DNA from: Dehalococcoidia bacterium UBA5629
GTDB lineage: Bacteria; Chloroflexota; Dehalococcoidia; GIF9; UBA5629
Direction of reading: 5' to 3'
Length of the DNA stretch: 6,345 bases
Assembly (NCBI GenBank): GCA_002421445.1
Contig: DIKB01000009.1
Coordinates: 1 to 6,345, forward strand
Part shown: positions 5,420-6,345 of the stretch, piece by piece
Layout of the letters: the number at the start of each line of letters is the position of its first letter
Numbering within the stretch: the first letter of the stretch is position 1
Notes under the pieces: model-generated
Told to the model about the DNA's origin: nothing
The model's input: only the letters and a program-made list of their open reading frames with translations
Database searches by the model: none
Translations under genes and position numbers: made by a program

Positions 5420-5811
5420 CAACACAAACAAACAATCGTGCAGTAGGACGGCGCAAGTGCGCCATAGCCCAGGTGAAATTAATACCCGGGACTGGAGAGA
5501 TAATCGTTAACGGGAAGCCATTAGAAAAGGCATTTCCCCGTGAACATTACCGCCTCGTCATTACGAAGCCGCTGGCGACGACGGAGACGCTTGGAAAATT
5601 CAATGTAGAGGTTAAGGTTGTCGGTGGCGGCACCACCGGGCAGTCTGATGCCATCTGCCACGGCATAGCCCGTGTGCTGGTGAAATATAACGAAGAATTT
5701 AAGAAATCACTGCGTCAGGCAGGTCTGCTGACTCGTGATCCCCGCATCAAGGAACGCAAAAAGCCCGGCCTCAAACGTGCCCGCAAAGCGCCGCAATATA
5801 CCAAGCGCTAA
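5416..5811 (+). CDS. rpsI: 30S ribosomal protein S9
   Basis: S9 is a head protein of the small subunit whose C-terminal tail reaches the anticodon of the P-site tRNA. The start is GTG 5416, overlapping the rplM stop as GTGA, with AGGGAG at 5401-5406 nine bases upstream. The 131-residue protein has G-R-R-K-C-A-I-A near the start (residues 11-18), the central G-G-G-T-T-G-Q block (70-76), H-G-I-A-R-V-L, and the basic C-terminal end L-T-R-D-P-R-x-K-E-R-K-K, finishing Y-T-K-R, close to the usual S-K-R. Cys81 replaces the usual basic residue in G-Q-x-x-A-I-R. It is the last gene of the cluster: a strong terminator follows 21 bases after the stop, so rplM-rpsI end the transcript together. Confidence 0.97.
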   Translation: MTTQTNNRAVGRRKCAIAQVKLIPGTGEIIVNGKPLEKAFPREHYRLVITKPLATTETLGKFNVEVKVVGGGTTGQSDAICHGIARVLVKYNEEFKKSLRQAGLLTRDPRIKERKKPGLKRARKAPQYTKR

Positions 5812-5832
5812 CGCGAACGAAAACGGAAATGG

Positions 5833-5867
5833 AGGGGGCAGCGAAACTCGCTGCCCCCTTTGTATTT
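5833..5867 (+). terminator. Rho-independent terminator after rpsI
   Basis: An 11-base-pair perfect stem is formed by 5833-5843 (AGGGGGCAGCG) and 5849-5859 (CGCTGCCCCCT), with the loop AAACT at 5844-5848 that may tighten to three bases. It is followed by TTTGTATTT at 5859-5867, a thymine-rich tract. The very GC-rich stem just after the last ribosomal gene marks the end of the long operon. The stem read on the other strand has no thymine run directly after it, so it acts mainly for the + strand. Confidence 0.92.
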
Positions 5868-5990
5868 CAGCCGTATTGATCGTAACCTGTGCACTGGTGT
5901 TCTACTCAATTGATCTTGTATCTACAGGATACATACTTGAATAAATATTCGAATCATGAATGTCTTTCTAAGGCCATATCGAGTTTCCTG

Positions 5991-6345
5991 TTATCCTGCA
6001 TCCCAAGAAAACCCCTTCTCAGTGAAAAGTCTGATGCAAGCATCTACTACTTCCGGATCATAAAGGATACCTCTGCCGAGGGATATTTCATGCGTTGCCT
6101 TGGTTATACCTAATGCCGGCCTGTAAGGGCGATGGGTAGCCATAGCTTCGACAACGTCACTTACACTCAGAATTCTTGTTTCGAGTAGTATCTCCTCTCC
6201 AGCGACACCTCTAGGGTAGCCGGAACCATTCAACCTTTCATGATGCTGAAATATGGCTTGGGCAACAGGCCAGGGGAATTGCAAGCCCTTTAGTATGGTA
6301 AAAGCAACCTCAGGATGGGTTTTAATAATACCTATTTCATAATTA
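5991..6345 (-). CDS. HD-GYP domain protein, C-terminal fragment (5' end outside window)
   Basis: The frame is open from the right edge to TAA at 5991-5993 and gives the last 117 residues of a longer protein. HD-GYP domains are metal-dependent phosphodiesterases that break down the second messenger cyclic di-GMP, usually attached to response-regulator, PAS or other sensor domains. Visible motifs are K-T-H-P (residues 8-11 of the fragment), H-H-E-R-L-N-G-S-G-Y-P (34-44), which is the GYP signature, R-I-L-S-V-S-D-V with the conserved aspartate, and R-P-Y-R-P-A. The tail includes Y-D-P-E-V-V-D-A. The H-D pair and any sensor domain lie outside the window, so activity and input signal cannot be judged. 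It faces the ribosomal cluster tail to tail and is a separate transcription unit. No clear terminator for it is seen in 5868-5990. Confidence 0.93.
   Translation of the reverse strand, partial: NYEIGIIKTHPEVAFTILKGLQFPWPVAQAIFQHHERLNGSGYPRGVAGEEILLETRILSVSDVVEAMATHRPYRPALGITKATHEISLGRGILYDPEVVDACIRLFTEKGFSWDAG

Noticed and set aside
5917..5933. Inverted repeat TGTATC-TACAG-GATACA in the convergent spacer, considered as terminator for the HD-GYP gene
   Set aside because: The stem is only six AT-rich pairs and no thymine run follows on the - strand.
5947..5954. Eight-base palindrome ATTCGAAT in the spacer after the operon
   Set aside because: It is a single short AT-rich palindrome with no repeat partner and no gene start nearby.
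5735..6113. Two short + strand open frames running from the rpsI end across the terminator and into the region opposite the HD-GYP gene
   Set aside because: One runs through the terminator hairpin and the other overlaps the HD-GYP coding strand; neither has recognisable protein features.
1..6345. Mobile element, CRISPR array, tRNA or defence system
   Set aside because: No direct-repeat array, transposase motif, tRNA-like fold or long terminal repeat was seen; the window is nearly all core genes.

Overview
This window is the 3' part of a bacterial ribosomal-protein supercluster. It carries the end of the spc-type block and the whole alpha-type block, followed by a truA-rplM-rpsI extension, all on the + strand. 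After a strong terminator comes the C-terminal end of an unrelated HD-GYP gene on the - strand. The organism is a bacterium of moderate GC content. The RpoA wording (GIQHEFSVIPHARED, LLNIKEI), the four-cysteine S4 start and the order adk-map-infA-rpmJ-rpsM-rpsK-rpsD-rpoA-rplQ-truA-rplM-rpsI fit Chloroflexota best, probably Dehalococcoidia. This comes from remembered family patterns, not from a search. A Gram-positive-like lineage with the same gene order is the main alternative.

Layout: positions 1-165 hold the end of adk (adenylate kinase). Then come map (methionine aminopeptidase), infA (IF-1), an 84-base gap with a good sigma70-type promoter, rpmJ (L36, only 37 aa), rpsM (S13), rpsK (S11), rpsD (S4), rpoA (RNA polymerase alpha), rplQ (L17), truA (tRNA pseudouridine synthase), rplM (L13) and rpsI (S9). 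A rho-independent terminator at about 5833-5867 closes the run. Positions 5868-5990 are a short convergent spacer with no gene or convincing signal. From 5991 to the right edge, on the - strand, lies a 3' fragment of an HD-GYP domain gene, probably a cyclic-di-GMP phosphodiesterase.

The genes work together in making the gene-expression machinery: 30S proteins (S13, S11, S4, S9), 50S proteins (L36, L17, L13), initiation factor 1, the RNA polymerase alpha subunit, removal of the initiator methionine from new proteins, and tRNA modification. Packing is tight. Four junctions overlap as GTGA or ATGA (map/infA, rpoA/rplQ, truA/rplM, rplM/rpsI), which suggests translational coupling. GTG starts are frequent (infA, rpmJ, rpoA, truA, rpsI).

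I found no previously undescribed system here. The points worth a second look are small: unusual residues at normally near-invariant positions (RpoA His258 at the site of E. coli Arg265, S13 Trp99, the S11 C-terminus, S9 Cys81), the internal promoter before rpmJ, and a few ambiguous start sites.
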